Shown piece by piece: positions 46,789 through 47,228 of a stretch of DNA of 47,228 nucleotides. A program made the position numbers and the translations under genes. Under the pieces are notes generated by a model. The model did no database searches, was not told the origin of the DNA, and saw nothing but the letters and a program-made list of their open reading frames with translations. Every line of letters starts with the position of its first letter. Within the stretch, counting starts at the first letter, position 1. The stretch is taken from assembly GCF_002093975.1 (NCBI RefSeq), contig NZ_KZ084324.1, positions 20,377-67,604 of the forward strand, in the 5' to 3' direction. Origin of the DNA: Thermoactinospora rubra. Lineage in GTDB: Bacteria; Actinomycetota; Actinomycetes; Streptosporangiales; Streptosporangiaceae.

Positions 46789-47228
46789 CACAACGCCCTC
46801 CACACTCTCACGCGCTGTCCAACCGTACCGGCGCGCGGGTCCGCCGGGGTATCAGCGCTCAAGGCTTTGTGGACGAGCGACCGAGTGAGGCCGCGGCCGG
46901 GCACGGAACCGGCGGGCGTGGGCTGACCTCGGCGGATCGGCGAGCGTGATCAGTGGGCCGTGGTCGGCGAGTGTGGTCGGCGAGTGTGGCCGGCGAGTGT
47001 GGCCGGTGGGCGTGGTCGACATGTGGAGTCGATACGTCGGGATCGGCAAACGGTGGCCGGCCATGACTGCCACCGAATTGCGCCGTGCCTAGCGCGAGAC
47101 AACCGTGCCAGATCAAGGCCGCCCCAGACCAACCAGCCCAGAAGGGGGCCGCCGTCGTGCCGATCCATCGGACCGAAAACAACACCAACCAGCCACGAGA
47201 AGCCCGCGCGACCGGCTCCCCCCCCCCG
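46789..47228. other. gene-free right edge with 13-bp tandem repeat
   Basis: No supported gene in the final 440 bases. Units at 46961, 46974, 46987 and 47000, plus a partial unit at 47013, form a 13-bp tandem repeat (TGGTCGGCGAGTG, drifting to TGGCCGGTGGGCG). Confidence 0.7.

Overview
The window is a high-GC actinobacterial chromosome segment centred on the replication origin. It is most likely from the Streptosporangiales, a Nonomuraea/Streptosporangium-like organism. The evidence is the canonical actinobacterial oriC gene order, TGTTTCACGTGAAACA parS sites, TTGTCCACA/TTATCCACA DnaA boxes, frequent GTG/TTG starts and overlapping operons. Genus placement is inference; there is no rRNA gene in the window.

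Origin block (about 23.4-47 kb). Leftward on the minus strand run dnaA, oriC, dnaN, gnd, recF, dciA (DUF721), gyrB, gyrA, a DUF3566 membrane protein and tRNA-Ile(GAT). Rightward on the plus strand run rpmH, rnpA, yidD, yidC, jag/khpB, rsmG, parA and parB, followed by a minus-strand threonine aldolase and a D-Ala-D-Ala ligase. Five parS sites lie between 40.6 and 44.5 kb. parA and parB, normally adjacent, are separated by about 1.3 kb with no credible gene. DnaA boxes extend beyond oriC into gnd-dnaN, dnaA-rpmH and rsmG upstream DNA, and two lie inside the recF coding sequence.

Left block (1-10.3 kb). A complete elongation/cell-wall operon reads leftward: mreB, mreC, mreD, mrdA (PBP2), rodA and a GT4 glycosyltransferase. 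A perfect CIRCE (HrcA operator) lies just upstream of mreB, which is unexpected for a cell-shape operon. An AI-2E-type transporter, a small Pro-rich protein, a DoxX/MarR divergent pair, a PEBP-like protein and a protein-L-isoaspartate methyltransferase surround it.

Middle block (10.3-23.4 kb). A valyl-tRNA synthetase is preceded by a good promoter and a leaderless 23-codon Arg-rich reading frame. Next comes a six-gene locus with the layout of the Streptomyces csnR-K chitosan-oligosaccharide operon: ROK repressor, solute-binding protein, two permeases, GH4 enzyme and BadF-type kinase. It is divergent from a secreted GH8 + F5/8C (CBM32-like) enzyme, probably a chitosanase. Two matching 19-bp palindromes sit at the two promoters, but the ROK repressor gene is frameshifted and appears internally deleted. 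A sulfite-oxidase-like/flavin-reductase/DUF6510 redox operon follows. Then come remains of a tyrosine integrase abutting the 3' end of tRNA-Ile, the scar of a lost integrative element.

Short tandem duplications of 8-40 bp recur in the intergenic DNA, in rnpA and at the mreC-mreD junction.
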